64,000 nucleotides of DNA from Synechococcus sp. SP2 MAG (lineage in GTDB: Bacteria; Cyanobacteriota; Cyanobacteriia; PCC-6307; Cyanobiaceae). Below, piece after piece: positions 7,775 to 16,956 of the stretch. Below the pieces are notes generated by a model. It saw only the letters and a list, made by a program, of their open reading frames with translations. It made no database searches and was not told the DNA's origin. A program made the position numbers and the translations under genes. The stretch covers positions 1-64,000 of the forward strand of contig JAVBIX010000054.1 in NCBI GenBank assembly GCA_030756895.1. The letters are read 5' to 3'. How positions within the stretch are numbered: the first letter of the stretch is position 1; the number at the start of each line of letters is the position of its first letter.

Positions 7775-9184
7775 TTGAGTCGCGTGCCCAAGCATTATGG
7801 CGGTCCGCGTGCCCCCTGTTCCGGATTGACCTCTTCAACAGCTCGCCCCGAGGGCTCCCGTCGCCGTCTCATGCTCGCTTACGGGCTGGGGGATGCTGGT
7901 ACCGGACTAGCTGCTACGACGCTGGGGTTTTACCTATTTCCGTTTTTCACCTCTGCAGCAGGATTGCCAGCTTTCATTGCCGGCTCCCTACTCACCGTGA
8001 TCAAGCTTTGGGATGCCATCAACGACCCCTTGATCGGCTGGATGAGCGATCACACCAGTAGTCGATGGGGTCCAAGGCTTCCCTGGATGTTTGCAGCCGC
8101 ACTCCCGTTGGGGATCAGCCTGGCTGCGATGTGGTGGGTTCCAGAGGGGAGCACCCTCCAGCGCACGGCTTATTACGTGCTGATGGCCATCCTGCTGATG
8201 ACTGCTTACACAAGCGTGAATCTGCCCTATGCAGCGCTCTCAACAGAACTCACACCGGATACGGCGATTCGCACGCGGCTGAATGCCGCTCGATTTACCG
8301 GATCGATTTTGGCGGGAACCATCGGGTTGCTCATCGCGGTTTTCGTCTTGCGAGAGGGCAGTGGTGGCTACTTATTGATGGGACAAATCACAGGGACGAT
8401 CGCAGCGGTCGCAACACTGCTCTGCTGCTGGGGGCTTGCCCCGTATGCAAAAAAGGCTCAACGCCCCAGTGGCAACAAAGAGCCCCTGCTGCAACAACTG
8501 CGGCGCATTCGCTCAAATTCACGATTTTTGATGGTGCTAGGGCTGTACTTACTGCTGTGGTTTGGCCTGCAACTGATGCAGGTGGTTGCCCTGATTTGGC
8601 TTGTTCAAGTCATCCACGTTCCAGCTGGAATTGCCACATTGCTGTTGCTTGCTTTCAATGTCGCTGCATTAGTAGGACTCCAGCTTTGGAGCGTGTTGTC
8701 CAACCGGCACGGTCGAATCAAGGCCCTTGGCTGGGGATCGAGCATCTGGATTGCCGCCTGCCTCCTCTCAATGACCCTTGTACCAATAGCGGAGAGCAAC
8801 ACGGTTGCCCTGATCCCTGTGACCGGCCTGATCATGCTGGTGGGGTTGGGGGCCTCAACGGCTTACCTCATCCCATGGTCGCTGCTCCCTGATGCGATCG
8901 ATGCGGATCCCACCCACCCAGCGGGCCTCTACATCGCTTGGATGGTGTTCGGACAAAAACTCATCATTGGCCTGAGCATGAGCGTTTTTGGAACCTTGCT
9001 TTCACTTACTGGATATATCTCCACGAAGACAGCCGATGGTGCCTTGAGTTCTGTCCAACAACCTGAAACAGCACTGATTGCCATTCGTCTCTGCATGGGT
9101 TTAATTCCAGCTGTGTTGGTGGTGCTCGGGCTTCTGTTGATGCGACGCTGGCCTGATCGTGGCGCTCATCTGCACAGCGCTTAA
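7775..9184 (+). CDS. GPH-family (MelB-like) sugar:cation symporter of the MFS
   Basis: About 469 residues and roughly 12 membrane segments. The early AYGLGDAGTGLAATTLGFYL and WDAINDPLIGWMSDHTSSRW are signatures of the glycoside-pentoside-hexuronide family (NDPxxGxxxD loop). The track start is a TTG at 7775; a GTG at 7784 is also possible because the first 30 residues are unconserved. The substrate is unknown; sugars or sugar derivatives are likely. It is downstream of glgX and tRNA-Gly and precedes the MlaE-type permease. Confidence 0.85.
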   Translation: MSRVPKHYGGPRAPCSGLTSSTARPEGSRRRLMLAYGLGDAGTGLAATTLGFYLFPFFTSAAGLPAFIAGSLLTVIKLWDAINDPLIGWMSDHTSSRWGPRLPWMFAAALPLGISLAAMWWVPEGSTLQRTAYYVLMAILLMTAYTSVNLPYAALSTELTPDTAIRTRLNAARFTGSILAGTIGLLIAVFVLREGSGGYLLMGQITGTIAAVATLLCCWGLAPYAKKAQRPSGNKEPLLQQLRRIRSNSRFLMVLGLYLLLWFGLQLMQVVALIWLVQVIHVPAGIATLLLLAFNVAALVGLQLWSVLSNRHGRIKALGWGSSIWIAACLLSMTLVPIAESNTVALIPVTGLIMLVGLGASTAYLIPWSLLPDAIDADPTHPAGLYIAWMVFGQKLIIGLSMSVFGTLLSLTGYISTKTADGALSSVQQPETALIAIRLCMGLIPAVLVVLGLLLMRRWPDRGAHLHSA

Positions 9185-9207
9185 GTCATTTCTCTGATCT
9201 CCTCTTA

Positions 9208-9954
9208 ATGAAGTCCCCTCGCTGGCTGAACCGACTTGGCAGCAGCCTGCTGATCGGCGGACAAGCTGTCTCAGCCACAACCAAAGGCCGCATCAACACC
9301 ATTGATTTGTTTGATCAGCTCCAGGAAGCAGGACCTGGAAGCTTTTTGATCGTGATCATCACGGCCTTGGCGGCAGGCACCGTGTTCAACATTCAAATCA
9401 CAGCAGAACTCAACAGCATGGGCGCCGGATCCACCGTGGGGGGGGTTCTCGCCATTGGCCTGGCTAGAGAGATTGCTCCCCTACTCACCGCCACGCTGCT
9501 CACGGGAAAGGTTGCCACTGCCTATGCCGCCCAATTGGGAACGATGAAGGTCACCGAGCAGATCGATGCGATCACGATGCTGCGCACCGATCCCGTGGAG
9601 TACTTGGTGGTGCCACGTCTGATCGCCATGGTGGTGATGGCGCCGGTGCAATGCCTGTTGTTTTTTGGGGTTGCGATTTGGAGCGCTCAAATCAGCAGCA
9701 CCAACCTTTACAGCATTCCTCCAGCCGTGTTTTGGACAGCCGTTAGGACATGGCTACAACCTGATGACTTGCCCTTCATGCTGATCAAAGCTCTGGTCTT
9801 TGGTCTTCAAATTGGTGTCATTGCCTGTGGATGGGGCATGACCACCAAAGGCGGCGCCAAAGAGGTTGGCACCAGTACCACCGGAGCTGTGGTCATGATC
9901 CTTGTCACCGTGGCTCTGATGGATGTGCTGCTCACCCAGGTTTTATTCGGCTGA
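9208..9954 (+). CDS. MlaE/YrbE-type ABC lipid transport permease
   Basis: A 248-residue integral membrane protein. The stretch VLAIGLAREIAPLLTATLLT, followed by GKVATAYAAQLGTMKVTEQI, is the MlaE permease signature (E-x-x-P-x-L-x-x-L-x-x-x-G). In bacteria and plastids (TGD1) this family moves lipids between the envelope membranes with an MlaF-like ATPase and an MlaD-like substrate-binding protein, neither of which is adjacent. It is 12 bases upstream of the DUF3119 gene, so probably co-transcribed. Confidence 0.9.
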   Translation: MKSPRWLNRLGSSLLIGGQAVSATTKGRINTIDLFDQLQEAGPGSFLIVIITALAAGTVFNIQITAELNSMGAGSTVGGVLAIGLAREIAPLLTATLLTGKVATAYAAQLGTMKVTEQIDAITMLRTDPVEYLVVPRLIAMVVMAPVQCLLFFGVAIWSAQISSTNLYSIPPAVFWTAVRTWLQPDDLPFMLIKALVFGLQIGVIACGWGMTTKGGAKEVGTSTTGAVVMILVTVALMDVLLTQVLFG

Positions 9955-9966
9955 TTTCCCTATCCC

Positions 9967-10365
9967 ATGACTCCCTCCCCACAGACCAACAACGTGATCA
10001 TTCGTCCGAGCCCCAGGCTGCCGTTCGTAATTTTTTTACTGAGCGCAAGCCTTTGGCCCTTACCCCTCAGCCCCTGGCCGACCCTGGTGGTGGGGGTGTT
10101 CAGTCTTTTCCTTTTGGTGCAGACCTACATCCTGAAGCTTGAATTCAGCGAAGACGATCTGGTGGTGTGGCGCGGACAACAAGAGTTACGCCGTTTCCCT
10201 TTCAGTGAATGGATGGCTTGGCGCCTCTTCGCCCCTTGGCTGCCCGGACTGTTTTATTTCCGTGAAACCAAAAGCATTCATTTCCTTCCCATCCTGTTCA
10301 ATCCAACGGAACTTCAAGAGCAACTGGAACTGCGCGTGGGGCACCTACACCAAGCCAAGCCCTGA
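9967..10365 (+). CDS. DUF3119-family membrane protein
   Basis: A 132-residue cyanobacterial protein with two adjacent hydrophobic segments (FVIFLLSASLWPLPL and TLVVGVFSLFLLVQTYIL). A soluble PH-like part follows (LEFSEDDLVVWRGQQELRRF, then FYFRETKSIHFLPILFNP). This pattern matches the DUF3119 family, known from cyanobacteria and plastids. It sits between the MlaE permease and the DUF3086 gene. The biochemical role is unknown. Confidence 0.8.
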   Translation: MTPSPQTNNVIIRPSPRLPFVIFLLSASLWPLPLSPWPTLVVGVFSLFLLVQTYILKLEFSEDDLVVWRGQQELRRFPFSEWMAWRLFAPWLPGLFYFRETKSIHFLPILFNPTELQEQLELRVGHLHQAKP

Positions 10366-10492
10366 GCAAGATTGGATGACCTCTATCTCTCACTAGCTGG
10401 CGTAACGAAAACGAAATGCTTTCCACACGTTTGGACAGAAGATTCGACTTGCGTCGCGCAATCAGCTGAAATAACCCAAGGACGAGCGGACC

Positions 10493-11485
10493 ATGCCAGA
10501 CGACACCGATCTGACGCCCCAGGCGCATTCCGGAGAGACGGCCGAAGCGTCGTCACCAGAACCAGAAGTACCGCAGAGCGACGACCCTGCTGCAGAAACA
10601 TCTGCAGATGCAAGTAGCGATGCCTTGATCAACCTCGCCCTGACCGAGCTGCAGCAACGCCGCGCTGCCTTGCAGCAAGACATCGAGAGCCTCAATCAAC
10701 GCAAATTGCAGCTTGAACAGGAGATTGCAGGAAGCTTCGTTGGCCAATCCGATGCCATTGCTCGGCGCGTGAAGGGATTTCAGGAGTATCTGAGCGGTGC
10801 ACTCCAGGGAATGGCTCATTCGGTCGAGCAGCTGGAGCTGGTGTCCCAGCCGGTTGTGGTGCAGCCTTCACCTCTTGATCAAGATGCTCCTAGCACCCAG
10901 GAAGGGGGCAGTAGTGCAGATCCATCTCCAGCGATTGCCGACACCTTCCAGCCCGATGAAGCGCTGATTCGCTCCAACCTCGAGCGTTTTGCCGAGCAAC
11001 CCGACTTCTACGCCGATCCCTGGAAGCTGCGCCGCAGCCTCGACCACAGTGATATCACCCTGCTCGAAGATTGGTTCTTTAACCAGGGCGGACGGGGAGC
11101 CCAGTCCAGTCGTGGGAATCGACCTCGCAACGTATTGATCGGCAGTGCCCTGATCGCCATTCTCAGCGATCTTTATGGCGATCAATTCCAAACCCTTGTT
11201 CTGGCAGGGCAACCAGAGCGACTTGGCGAATGGCGACGCGGCTTGCAAGACGCCCTTGGATTAGGCCGAGAAGACTTTGGCCCCAACAGCGGCATCGTTC
11301 TGTTTGAACGTGGCGATGCCTTAGTTGAGCGAGCTGACCGTCTGGAAGAACGCGGTGAAGTGCCGCTGATCCTGATCGATGCCGCCGAACGCGTCGTGGA
11401 CATCCCCGTGCTTCAGTTTCCGCTGTGGATGGCCTTTGCGGCTGGTCCTGGCGAGATCTACGACGACGACAACGAACTGCTCTGA
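10493..11485 (+). CDS. DUF3086-family protein
   Basis: A 330-residue protein. It has an acidic, low-complexity N-terminus (about 50 residues), a coiled-coil (LQQRRAALQQDIESLNQRKL) and a conserved C-terminal domain (RNVLIGSALIAILSDLYGDQ, then QFPLWMAFAAGPGEIYDDDN). This matches the cyanobacteria-specific DUF3086. Its stop overlaps the plsY start by one base (TGATG), so the pair is probably translationally coupled. Function unknown. Confidence 0.82.
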   Translation: MPDDTDLTPQAHSGETAEASSPEPEVPQSDDPAAETSADASSDALINLALTELQQRRAALQQDIESLNQRKLQLEQEIAGSFVGQSDAIARRVKGFQEYLSGALQGMAHSVEQLELVSQPVVVQPSPLDQDAPSTQEGGSSADPSPAIADTFQPDEALIRSNLERFAEQPDFYADPWKLRRSLDHSDITLLEDWFFNQGGRGAQSSRGNRPRNVLIGSALIAILSDLYGDQFQTLVLAGQPERLGEWRRGLQDALGLGREDFGPNSGIVLFERGDALVERADRLEERGEVPLILIDAAERVVDIPVLQFPLWMAFAAGPGEIYDDDNELL

Positions 11486-12072
11486 TGGGTTTCTTTTCTC
11501 TAATTCTCGGCTACCTACTCGGATCTATCCCCAGTGGCTGGCTTGCAGGAAGCTGGCTCAAAGGCATTGACTTGCGCGAGATCGGCTCGGGCTCCACAGG
11601 CGCCACCAATGTGCTCAGGCAAGTGGGCAAAGGTCCTGCTTTGATTGTCTTTTTGATCGATGTTGGCAAAGGCGCCGCCGCTGTTTTGATCGCCCGCGCT
11701 CTTGGCCTAGGGGATTGGATTCAGGTGCTAGCAGGCCTGACCGCATTAGCTGGTCATATTTGGCCTGTTTGGCTGGGCTTCAAGGGCGGCAAAGCCGTCG
11801 CGACCGGATTGGGGATGTTTCTCGGCCTGGCCTGGCCCGTGGGGCTGGCCAGTTTTGGGGTGTTCCTGGCGGTGTTCAGCCTGAGTCGTTATGTGTCACT
11901 GGCGAGCGTGTTGGCCGCCATCAGCCTTCCACTTCTGATGGCCGCCGGCACTGACAGCAACGCCAATCTGCTGGTGGCCCTGGTAGCGATGCTGCTGGTG
12001 CTTTGGCGACACCGCAGCAACATCCAGCGGCTGATCAACGGCACCGAACCGAAGCTGAGCCAGAAGCCTTGA
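11485..12072 (+). CDS. plsY: Glycerol-3-phosphate acyltransferase PlsY
   Basis: From the ATG at 11485 this gives 195 residues and about five membrane helices. GYLLGSIPSGWLAG, IGSGSTGATNVLRQVGKGPA and WLGFKGGKAVATGLG are the three conserved PlsY motifs. It transfers the acyl group from acyl-phosphate to glycerol-3-phosphate, the first step of phospholipid synthesis. The ATG overlaps the DUF3086 stop by one base; the longer track start at 11425 lies inside DUF3086 and is rejected. Confidence 0.95.
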   Translation: MGFFSLILGYLLGSIPSGWLAGSWLKGIDLREIGSGSTGATNVLRQVGKGPALIVFLIDVGKGAAAVLIARALGLGDWIQVLAGLTALAGHIWPVWLGFKGGKAVATGLGMFLGLAWPVGLASFGVFLAVFSLSRYVSLASVLAAISLPLLMAAGTDSNANLLVALVAMLLVLWRHRSNIQRLINGTEPKLSQKP

Positions 12073-12519
12073 GTGCAGCGGCCGACCTGGACCTTCTTGC
12101 ACTGATTGCACAGGTGGAGATTGCCTGGTACACGCGCGTGCTGGTGCTGAATGACTTCCCAGCTGGCCTGGATGGGTTTTATGCCCCGGCGCTCAACCAC
12201 ATTGGCCTTTGCCGCAAGCCACAACCACAGCAGCGATGCTGCCCTCCGAGGCATGCTGCTACATGAAGCGATGCACCGCCTGCAGCACTGCCGCCAGCCG
12301 GAACTCACTGATCAGCTCGACGCCGATCACAGCGTGATTGCACTGGAAGAGGAGGCCATGGCGCTTCAAAACCGTGACAAACAAGAGCCCAGACTTAACT
12401 CATCGCAGCAGGCGGCAAATGCAGCGCTGGGATTTTCAGCCTTGGTGATCGGCCGGCCGATCACCAACTGGCTTGCTCCTGCTGCAATCGCCTCGGCAGG
12501 CCCCATCACCCTGGCTTGA
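12069..12519 (+). pseudogene. Frameshifted gene for a protein with an HEAMH metal-binding-like motif
   Basis: Two frames join into one sensible protein. The first runs from a TTG at 12069 (overlapping the plsY stop) through LALIAQVEIAWYTRVLVLND and FYAPALNHIGL. After the TTT at 12208-12210 the reading continues in the next frame as AASHNHSSDAALRGMLLHEA, then MHRLQHC. Removing one T restores GLAASHNHSS. HEAMH resembles an HExxH zinc-peptidase-like site. The restored frame then runs 154 bases into the antisense pyrF gene, so its true end is unclear. It is a real mutation or a sequencing error. Confidence 0.6.
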
Positions 12520-13142
12520 TCGCCAACCGCCGCTCCCTTAGGGCGTATCCCCGGCGTCACCAAGGCAAACGGCTCGGGATGTTGAGCCCGCATCGCCGCG
12601 GCCTCCAAAGGCGAACACACACAACCACCAATACCGGCAGCTGCCGATAGCTTCGCGAAGGCAGATACCCGCTCGGCGACGTCTTGGCTGATGGCGAGTT
12701 CCCGTTGCAGCTGCTGCTCTTCCCAACTGGTGAGCACCGTGACCGCCAGAAGAGTCGGAGTGGCCAGTCCAGCACTCTGCGCTCCCTCCATCGCCGCGGC
12801 CTGAGCCACCTGCAGCGCTTCGCTGCCCGCACAGGCATGCACGGTGATCAGCTCAGCCCCCAGCGCTGCTGCCCGCCGGCAGGCCCCAGCCATCGTGGCA
12901 GGAATGTCGTGAAATTTGAGATCCAAAAACACCCGCAAGCCCTGGTCCCGCAACTTATCCACCACATCAGGCCCCGCCTGGACGAATAGCTCCAGCCCCA
13001 CCTTCACCCAGCGCAGTCCCTCCACCTGCGTACTGAAAGCAAGCGCTTGATCAGGGGGCATTCCGTCGAGGGCCACGATGATCCGTTCCGCTGATTCAGC
13101 CGAGAAAGAGGAAGCCACACGCCGTCTCCGCACGCCCCTCAT
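12366..13142 (-). CDS. pyrF: Orotidine 5'-phosphate decarboxylase
   Basis: A 258-residue TIM-barrel enzyme. RIIVALDGM begins the first strand, [20 protein letters not shown] carries the catalytic DxKxxDI-type motif, and [20 protein letters not shown] plus LVIGRPIT bind phosphate. It makes UMP in pyrimidine synthesis. The start could be ATG 13142 or a nearby GTG; the first 18 residues are basic and not conserved. A 26-bp perfect DNA palindrome encodes the LVIGRPIT site. Confidence 0.93.
   Translation of the reverse strand: MRGVRRRRVASSFSAESAERIIVALDGMPPDQALAFSTQVEGLRWVKVGLELFVQAGPDVVDKLRDQGLRVFLDLKFHDIPATMAGACRRAAALGAELITVHACAGSEALQVAQAAAMEGAQSAGLATPTLLAVTVLTSWEEQQLQRELAISQDVAERVSAFAKLSAAAGIGGCVCSPLEAAAMRAQHPEPFALVTPGIRPKGAAVGDQARVMGPAEAIAAGASQLVIGRPITKAENPSAAFAACCDELSLGSCLSRF
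12442..12467. repeat. Perfect 26-bp palindrome inside pyrF
   Basis: TTGGTGATCGGCC is followed immediately by its exact reverse complement. On the minus strand it encodes the phosphate-binding LVIGRPIT of PyrF. The opposite strand reads the same residues in the frameshifted gene's extension, which shows that extension is an artefact of the palindrome. It may be coincidence of codon choice. Confidence 0.8.
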
Positions 13143-13170
13143 CGTGATGGGTCATGGGCAACCCTTCCAA

Positions 13171-14055
13171 TCAAGCCGTGACTTGAAAACAATCGGCAGG
13201 CCAACCTTTTACACCAACATCGGCTTGAAACAAGCCTCCAGCCAATGGCTCGGCCTTGAGTGCAGCAGCATCCATCTCCCTTCTTGCGGTAGTAATAAAC
13301 AACTGATCCAAGTTGGGACCGCCAAAACAACAGGAGGTGACCTGACGACAAGGCAACTCCAGCCTTTCAAGCAGTTGACCGCTGATTGGATCCCAGCGCG
13401 TCACGCATCCACCGCCAAACAGGGCAATCCAAAGCATTCCCTGCGTATCGATGCACATGCCATCCGGTAGGGCATCCCACTCTTTTGGGATCTGGAGGCA
13501 GGTGTTGGGTTCTCCAGCGATCTCACCGGCGCTTGTGAGCGGGAAGGCCACCACATTCAGCGTTGGCGAATCAATGAAATAGAGCGTCCCACGGTCTTGG
13601 CTCCAAGCCAGTCCGTTGGCAATAGTGAGCTGACTGCGTTGGCGCGTAATCCTTCCATCACCATCGAGCCGCCATAGGGATCCAGCCAGCGGCTCGAAGT
13701 CGTAAGCCATCGTGCCGGCCCAAAAGCGCCCCCATGGATCACATTTGCCATCGTTGAAGCGATTACCAGGGCGATCGAGCTCGGGATCAGACAACAAAGT
13801 CACCGCTTCGGTACTCGGATCCAGCCTTATCAACCCAGCCGCTGTTGCTAACAGCAAATCTCCAACCGATGTGGGTACAACCGCACCCACATGAGCAGGG
13901 AGATGCAAAAAATCATTCCTACCCGCTTGAGGATCAAACAGGCCAATTCTTGAAGCCTCAATATCAACCCAAAGCAGAACCTGCCTTTCAGACCACCAAC
14001 AGGGTCCCTCTGCTAACCCTGCAGCAGCAGGCAACACACAACGACAATCCATCAA
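13171..14055 (-). CDS. SMP-30/gluconolactonase/regucalcin-family protein
   Basis: A 294-residue six-bladed propeller protein. Metal-site motifs are in order: LAEGPCWW (Glu), NRFNDGKCDPWGRFWAGTM (Asn), ANGLAWSQD (Asn) and LPDGMCIDTQGMLWIALFGG (Asp). Family members are divalent-metal lactonases acting on sugar acid lactones. Whether gluconolactone is the substrate here is unknown. Its start overlaps the upstream secreted hypothetical by four bases (ATGA), suggesting co-translation. The stop is 28 bases from pyrF. Confidence 0.88.
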   Translation of the reverse strand: MMDCRCVLPAAAGLAEGPCWWSERQVLLWVDIEASRIGLFDPQAGRNDFLHLPAHVGAVVPTSVGDLLLATAAGLIRLDPSTEAVTLLSDPELDRPGNRFNDGKCDPWGRFWAGTMAYDFEPLAGSLWRLDGDGRITRQRSQLTIANGLAWSQDRGTLYFIDSPTLNVVAFPLTSAGEIAGEPNTCLQIPKEWDALPDGMCIDTQGMLWIALFGGGCVTRWDPISGQLLERLELPCRQVTSCCFGGPNLDQLFITTARREMDAAALKAEPLAGGLFQADVGVKGWPADCFQVTA

Positions 14056-14447
14056 TATAGAACTGGCCTGTCTACACGTTTCCTACCCAAAATCACGCGT
14101 TCCACAACACCTTTCTTCTTGGAGTAGTGAACTAATTTATCATCTTCAATGATGTTCAAACTCATCACTCCAGCCTGGCGATAGTCACGATCAAAGGGCA
14201 AGGCCCATGATTTACCACTGCGCATCACATACACAACAAAATGTCGATCTTCACTGATGCAAAACCTCACGTTTACCTCATCAAAAACACCAATATCGCT
14301 TTCATATTCAGCCTTACTGTAGTCACATTCTTGAGCTCGCTGATATTCATCCTTAATCCCAGAATTGGCCGGTACTGCCATTCCCGCACCCACCAAAAGG
14401 CTGAGGACCGCCCCCACGATTGAGCGCGAAGAGATCACATCAAGCAT
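14052..14447 (-). CDS. Small secreted hypothetical protein
   Basis: 131 residues with a clear signal peptide (RSIVGAVLSLLVGAGMAVPA) and a soluble domain with two cysteines (QECDYS and VRFCISEDRHF). No domain is recognised. Its stop overlaps the start of the SMP-30-like gene by four bases, so both are probably one transcript. It is somewhat more AT-rich than its neighbours. Confidence 0.65.
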   Translation of the reverse strand: MLDVISSRSIVGAVLSLLVGAGMAVPANSGIKDEYQRAQECDYSKAEYESDIGVFDEVNVRFCISEDRHFVVYVMRSGKSWALPFDRDYRQAGVMSLNIIEDDKLVHYSKKKGVVERVILGRKRVDRPVLY

Positions 14448-14487
14448 GGTTCTCCTGACTTTCAGCTGTGGCAGTCATAGCAGCACA

Positions 14488-15735
14488 TCAAGGAACCAAG
14501 CGCCTAAATGTCTTTTTACCGAGCTGAAGAACCTTCCCTTCTAAGTCGGATACCGAAGAAAATTCCTGATTGGGATCGGTGATTTTCTCTCCCTCAAGCC
14601 GTGCTGCTCCCCCTTTGATCTGCCGGCGCGCCTCACTACTGCTGGCACACATACCCACTGCACTGAACAGATAGAACGCCTTCGCAGGAAAATTCACTGC
14701 AGAAAGGGATGCCTCTGGCACATCCGCCGCTGCTGCGGCCTCTCCACCCACCAACGTGGCGGCATCCACTTGAGCTTTTTGCGCCACTTCCATCCCATAG
14801 CGGCTTGCCGTCACCGCCAGAGCCATTGCTTTTTGCTTTTCGCGGGGATTGTCTGGCAACGCTTCACTGGCCAAATCGGTGAGCAATATCAAGTAATCGT
14901 TAATCGCCGCATCACCAACTTTTTCGAGCTTGGAATACATCGACAACGGGTCCTCTTCCAGACCCACCGTGTTGCCAAGGCTCTTACTCATCTTCTGCAC
15001 TCCATCAAGACCGACAAGGATCGGCAAGAGCAAGCCGAACTGAGTTCTTTGGCCGAAGTGACGCTGTAAATCACGTCCCATCGCCACATTGAATTTCTGA
15101 TCCGTCCCGCCCAACTCCACATCAGCATCCACAGCCACAGAGTCATACCCCTGCAACAAGGGGTAAAGAAACTCATGCAGAGCGATTGGGGTGCCGCTCC
15201 CATAACGCTTGGAGAAGTCATCCTTCGCCAACATTTGGCCCACCGTCGCCGTTCCCAACAAGCCAATCACCTGGGGCAAATCGAGGCCCGCAAGCCATTC
15301 ACTATTGCGTCGCACCTCCAGTCGTCCTGGAGTTTCAAAATCAAGCAGGGCCTGTTCCTTGGGCTGTCCTTGCCCGAGCTGGCGCAAATACGTGGTCGCA
15401 TTGGCCTCCACCTGTTCGGTTGTGAGCTGCACGCGCGTGGCGCTCTTACCCGTTGGATCGCCGATCCGAGCCGTGAAATCACCAATAATCAGAATGGCTG
15501 TATGCCCCGCATCCTGAAAAGCGCGCAACTTGCGAAACAAAATGCTGTGGCCCAGGTGGATATCACTTCCCGTTGGGTCAATGCCCAGCTTCACCCGTAG
15601 AGGACGACCCTCTAACTCAGCTGCGGCCAAACGCGCAGCCAACGCCTGATCCGCATCATCCGATTGACCGTCCGGAAATAAATCGGCCATCCCCCTCGCC
15701 AACCAGTTCGGCAGTGAATGGGGGTTGACTGTCAT
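14488..15735 (-). CDS. tyrS: Tyrosyl-tRNA synthetase
   Basis: A 415-residue class I synthetase. [20 protein letters not shown] has the HIGH-type motif and [10 protein letters not shown] the KMSKS loop. The C-terminus has an S4-like RNA-binding segment ([20 protein letters not shown]). It charges tRNA-Tyr. It resembles the TyrRS form with a KMSKS spelled exactly. It is downstream of the DUF1825 gene on the same strand. Confidence 0.96.
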   Translation of the reverse strand: MTVNPHSLPNWLARGMADLFPDGQSDDADQALAARLAAAELEGRPLRVKLGIDPTGSDIHLGHSILFRKLRAFQDAGHTAILIIGDFTARIGDPTGKSATRVQLTTEQVEANATTYLRQLGQGQPKEQALLDFETPGRLEVRRNSEWLAGLDLPQVIGLLGTATVGQMLAKDDFSKRYGSGTPIALHEFLYPLLQGYDSVAVDADVELGGTDQKFNVAMGRDLQRHFGQRTQFGLLLPILVGLDGVQKMSKSLGNTVGLEEDPLSMYSKLEKVGDAAINDYLILLTDLASEALPDNPREKQKAMALAVTASRYGMEVAQKAQVDAATLVGGEAAAAADVPEASLSAVNFPAKAFYLFSAVGMCASSSEARRQIKGGAARLEGEKITDPNQEFSSVSDLEGKVLQLGKKTFRRLVP

Positions 15736-15771
15736 TACAAAAAGAATGTGCTGTGCGACGGATCGTACGGC

Positions 15772-16101
15772 TCACTGACCTTCCGATTGCTCGAGCTGAC
15801 TCTTCATCCGCTCCAAGGTTTGATTCATCTGTTCAAACATTTGCTCAGGGGTGATCCCAAATTGCCCAAGCTGCGTCCGCAACTGTTCGACCGTGAGCTT
15901 GGCTTGGAAGTCTTCCGAGAGCTCAAAGCGTTTCATAAAAACGCGATAACGCTCCATCAGGTTTTCCATGGTGTCAATGAACTTCTTCTTCCCTTCTCTG
16001 TCGAACTTTCCGTAATCCGACCCCAGTTGCATCAACTGTTGATAGTCACCAAAAAGATGCTTGGCCTCCTCCTGCACGATTTCGGAATCGAAGAAGGCCA
16101 T
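15772..16101 (-). CDS. DUF1825-family cyanobacterial protein
   Basis: From the ATG at 16101 this gives 109 residues beginning MAFFDSEIVQEEAKHLFGDY. It is almost entirely helical (DREGKKKFIDTMENLMERYR, then FGITPEQMFEQMNQTLERMK). This matches DUF1825, nearly universal in cyanobacteria. The function is not established. It lies upstream of tyrS and divergent from the LuxR-type regulator. Confidence 0.85.
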   Translation of the reverse strand: MAFFDSEIVQEEAKHLFGDYQQLMQLGSDYGKFDREGKKKFIDTMENLMERYRVFMKRFELSEDFQAKLTVEQLRTQLGQFGITPEQMFEQMNQTLERMKSQLEQSEGQ

Positions 16102-16206
16102 GGTCTTGAAAAACAATCAATCACATTGTGAACAATTCGCGGAATCCCTCACAGTGCGGATCCACGCCCCCTCACAAAGCCAACATATGGAGAGTTTCAA
16201 AATCTA

Positions 16207-16935
16207 GTGGATCTCACCTCCCAGATCCCCAGACTTCAGGCCCGCAGCAAGCAGGGGCACAACCTTCTGCGCAATAGTCGCACTGCCATTGCCAGTGGCG
16301 ATCGCGTGTTGTTAGCCAGCTGGATGGGCTGGTTTCATGACCTTGGACATCTCGTTGCTGCCGCCACAACAGAAGAGGAATGTCTTCAGAGGTTGCAAAA
16401 GGATGATGTGAACCTCTTGATCTGCACAGACCAACTCGAGGGGGGCAACGGCCCAAGCCTCGTTCGGCACGCCAAGCAAGACAATCCCGCCTTGAAGGCA
16501 TTGCTGATCGTTCAACGTCCAATTTTGAGAACCATTCTTCAGGCGATCGACGCGCCCTGTGATGGTTTGTGCTCCCATCAAAATGTCGGAATGGGAGGCG
16601 TCTCTGCAGCGCTGACCGCGATGGAATCCGATGGGATGTATCACGACTCAGTGATTGCCAACATCCTCCGGCACGGTCGACTGGGACGCACAGTCTCAGG
16701 TTCCATCCCGCCCGAACTGAGCCTGAAGGAAGAGGACGTGCTGCGTGGACTTTGCAAAGGGATGAGCAATCAGGAGATCGCAGACAGCCTTGTCGTCTCG
16801 ATCGACACGGTCAAATCCCACATCGCCAGCCTGCTGCGCAAACTGCAAGCCAACAACCGCACCCACGCCGTGGTGGTTGCCTTCCAACAGGGAATGATTG
16901 AAATCCCAACCCTGCCTCCACGCTGGAACCCCTAA
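16207..16935 (+). CDS. LuxR/NarL-type response-regulator-like transcription factor
   Basis: 242 residues from a GTG start. The N-terminal half has a receiver-like layout (DRVLLASWMGWFHDLGHLVA, then DDVNLLICTDQLEGGNGPSL) with a possible phospho-acceptor Asp in ICTD, but other acidic-pocket residues are hard to place. The C-terminal part is a GerE helix-turn-helix (LSLKEEDVLRGLCKGMSNQE, then VSIDTVKSHIASLLRKLQ). No kinase is adjacent. Target genes are unknown. Confidence 0.85.
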   Translation: MDLTSQIPRLQARSKQGHNLLRNSRTAIASGDRVLLASWMGWFHDLGHLVAAATTEEECLQRLQKDDVNLLICTDQLEGGNGPSLVRHAKQDNPALKALLIVQRPILRTILQAIDAPCDGLCSHQNVGMGGVSAALTAMESDGMYHDSVIANILRHGRLGRTVSGSIPPELSLKEEDVLRGLCKGMSNQEIADSLVVSIDTVKSHIASLLRKLQANNRTHAVVVAFQQGMIEIPTLPPRWNP

Positions 16936-16956
16936 CACCTAAGGCTTGGGCTCGGT

